This document shows, piece after piece, positions 63,111 through 64,000 of a stretch of 64,000 nt of DNA. Numbering within the stretch: the stretch's first letter is position 1; each line of letters begins with the position of its first letter. Origin of the DNA: Vibrio sp. SCSIO 43136 (GTDB lineage: Bacteria; Pseudomonadota; Gammaproteobacteria; Enterobacterales; Vibrionaceae); the NCBI RefSeq assembly GCF_023716565.1, contig NZ_CP071848.1:1178001-1242000 (forward strand), given 5' to 3'. The notes beneath the pieces are model-generated. The model was given only the letters and a program-made list of their open reading frames with translations. It did no database searches and was not told the DNA's origin. A program made the position numbers and the translations under genes.

Positions 63111-64000
63111 ATGAAAGTTACTTACTCGCTGGGAACCGTAGTGTCTCAGACGTCTATCGTGCCAATGAACAACCCACGTGGACAAATCGAAGATCTGATT
63201 GAACAAGCGAAAGAAGGCAAGAAGAAACTCGATAACTTTATGCTTAGGTTGACGCGTACGGTGAACAATCCGGGTGGCGAAAAGATCACATACCAACGTG
63301 CGGCGAACAAGCTGCGTAGCCGTGTTGCTGAGAAATGCGGTATCAAAGATTGGAATGATCCTTCGAAAGATGAGCCGGGAATGAAGAGCCCACTTGCGGT
63401 GAAAGATATCGCTCGTGCAACCATCATTTTTTCGACCATCGCTCAGATGTGCGCAGTACGTGATTACATCTATCAAACCGAAGAATTCCAAGCGATTAAG
63501 GATAAACAGTCTCCTGCAGTAAAAGACTTATGGTCTAAAGGCGTTGAGGACGAGTATAAGGACGTTAAATTCTTCCTACAGGTCAAGATCCCGCACCATG
63601 GTGTCACTATTCCTCATATTGTTGAGCTGCAACTTAACGTCTCGCAGATGTCACGCGGAAAGCAGTATGGACATGCGTTTTACAACCTATCTCGTTTGGC
63701 CACCATTGAAGGTGAAACTCGCTTTGTTTGGGATGATCCTCGTTGTCAAATAGAAGTGCCAGGAAAAATAAAAGGCAAAGTGGGTATGAAGCTTCGTACC
63801 GCACTGACTCAATGTCGCAGTATGGCGAATGGTGACCAAGAAGTTCTACTGGCGACGAACATTTTGTCTCGCATGTTACAAACCAAGTTACGTTACGCCA
63901 GAGATCATGAAGTCACAGATCCAGAAACAGGGGAAGTGACGGTCAAACATAACGTCTATCTAAATGGGTCAAGACCGCTAATCATCAATTGTGGTCCTTA
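63111..64000 (+). CDS. Putative type VI effector with RelA/SpoT-like synthetase domain, 3' end cut by window
   Basis: Open from the ATG at 63111 (AGGGACAG site upstream) to the window edge, at least 296 aa. Resembles the RelA/SpoT (RSH) nucleotide pyrophosphokinase core: DIARATIIFST (D99, R102), then the YKDVKFFLQVKIP stretch (Y149, K150, in the place of the GYRD-type motif) and IVELQLNVSQMSRGKQYGHAFYNLSRL with the ExQ motif (E172-L-Q174) and a following H188. These are the order and spacing seen in RSH enzymes that bind ATP and GDP/GTP/ADP. Position after PAAR with no immunity gene before it makes a T6SS toxin likely, comparable to Tas1; this is inference. The immunity gene would lie past the edge. 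Confidence 0.55.
   Translation, partial: MKVTYSLGTVVSQTSIVPMNNPRGQIEDLIEQAKEGKKKLDNFMLRLTRTVNNPGGEKITYQRAANKLRSRVAEKCGIKDWNDPSKDEPGMKSPLAVKDIARATIIFSTIAQMCAVRDYIYQTEEFQAIKDKQSPAVKDLWSKGVEDEYKDVKFFLQVKIPHHGVTIPHIVELQLNVSQMSRGKQYGHAFYNLSRLATIEGETRFVWDDPRCQIEVPGKIKGKVGMKLRTALTQCRSMANGDQEVLLATNILSRMLQTKLRYARDHEVTDPETGEVTVKHNVYLNGSRPLIINCGP

Overview
The window looks like a stretch of a Vibrio chromosome, most likely the larger one. Evidence: a torECA trimethylamine N-oxide (TMAO) operon, a split trpE-trpG-trpD-trpCF-trpB-trpA operon with a leader peptide and rnm (yciV)-yciO-rluB running divergently, the sapABCDF / pspF-pspABC / double-adaptor RND pump (vexIJK-type) neighbourhood, an Mn-dependent pyrophosphatase (ppaC), and a type VI secretion vgrG-PAAR cluster. 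No rRNA, tRNA or CRISPR array was seen.

Layout. 1-2094: 3'-truncated fetB, a small unknown protein and a secreted SnoaL-like protein, all on the minus strand. 2457-8037: three TorR-box-like decamers, torE-torC-torA, then a chemoreceptor with almost no periplasmic domain. 8189-13736: ppaC; a REP-associated tyrosine transposase with scattered REP-like hairpins; a VOC-fold protein; an XRE-cupin regulator with azlC-azlD behind a perfect 40-bp palindromic operator; and a DUF1275 membrane protein. 13936-16943: a DUF1353 protein, an EEP-fold lipoprotein and a DUF2927 protein at the tail of the sap operon. 16952-30141: sapABCDF (minus), pspF, then pspABC behind a sigma-54 promoter, and the vexIJK-type pump operon. 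30216-38799: metC, cls, a sodium:neurotransmitter-type symporter, an RluA-like pseudouridine synthase, a SAM methyltransferase, a Phd/ParE-type toxin-antitoxin pair, a small lipoprotein, yciI, yciA and yciB.

39122-46011 holds the full trp biosynthesis operon on the minus strand. Its control region is readable: a TrpR-like operator over the promoter, a 31-residue leader peptide with three Trp codons, and a terminator hairpin. Divergent from it are rnm, yciO and rluB.

48887-54763 is an accessory island between rluB and efpL/yciU. It carries a Sir2-HerA antiphage gene pair, a cluster of C/G-rich repeats that includes a 16-nt match to a Tn5 mosaic end (possible assembly artefact), a YafN/YafO toxin-antitoxin pair, two secreted proteins and a small protein with a PD-(D/E)XK-nuclease-like residue pattern.

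56237-64000 is a tightly packed plus-strand transcription unit. It encodes a periplasmic sensor-like membrane protein, a sensor-HAMP-MFS fusion, a periplasmic binding protein, VgrG, an accessory (adaptor-like) protein, PAAR, and a last gene running off the window whose product resembles a RelA/SpoT-type nucleotide pyrophosphokinase domain. This last cluster, a candidate type VI effector module linked to a membrane sensor/transport module, is the most unusual content here.
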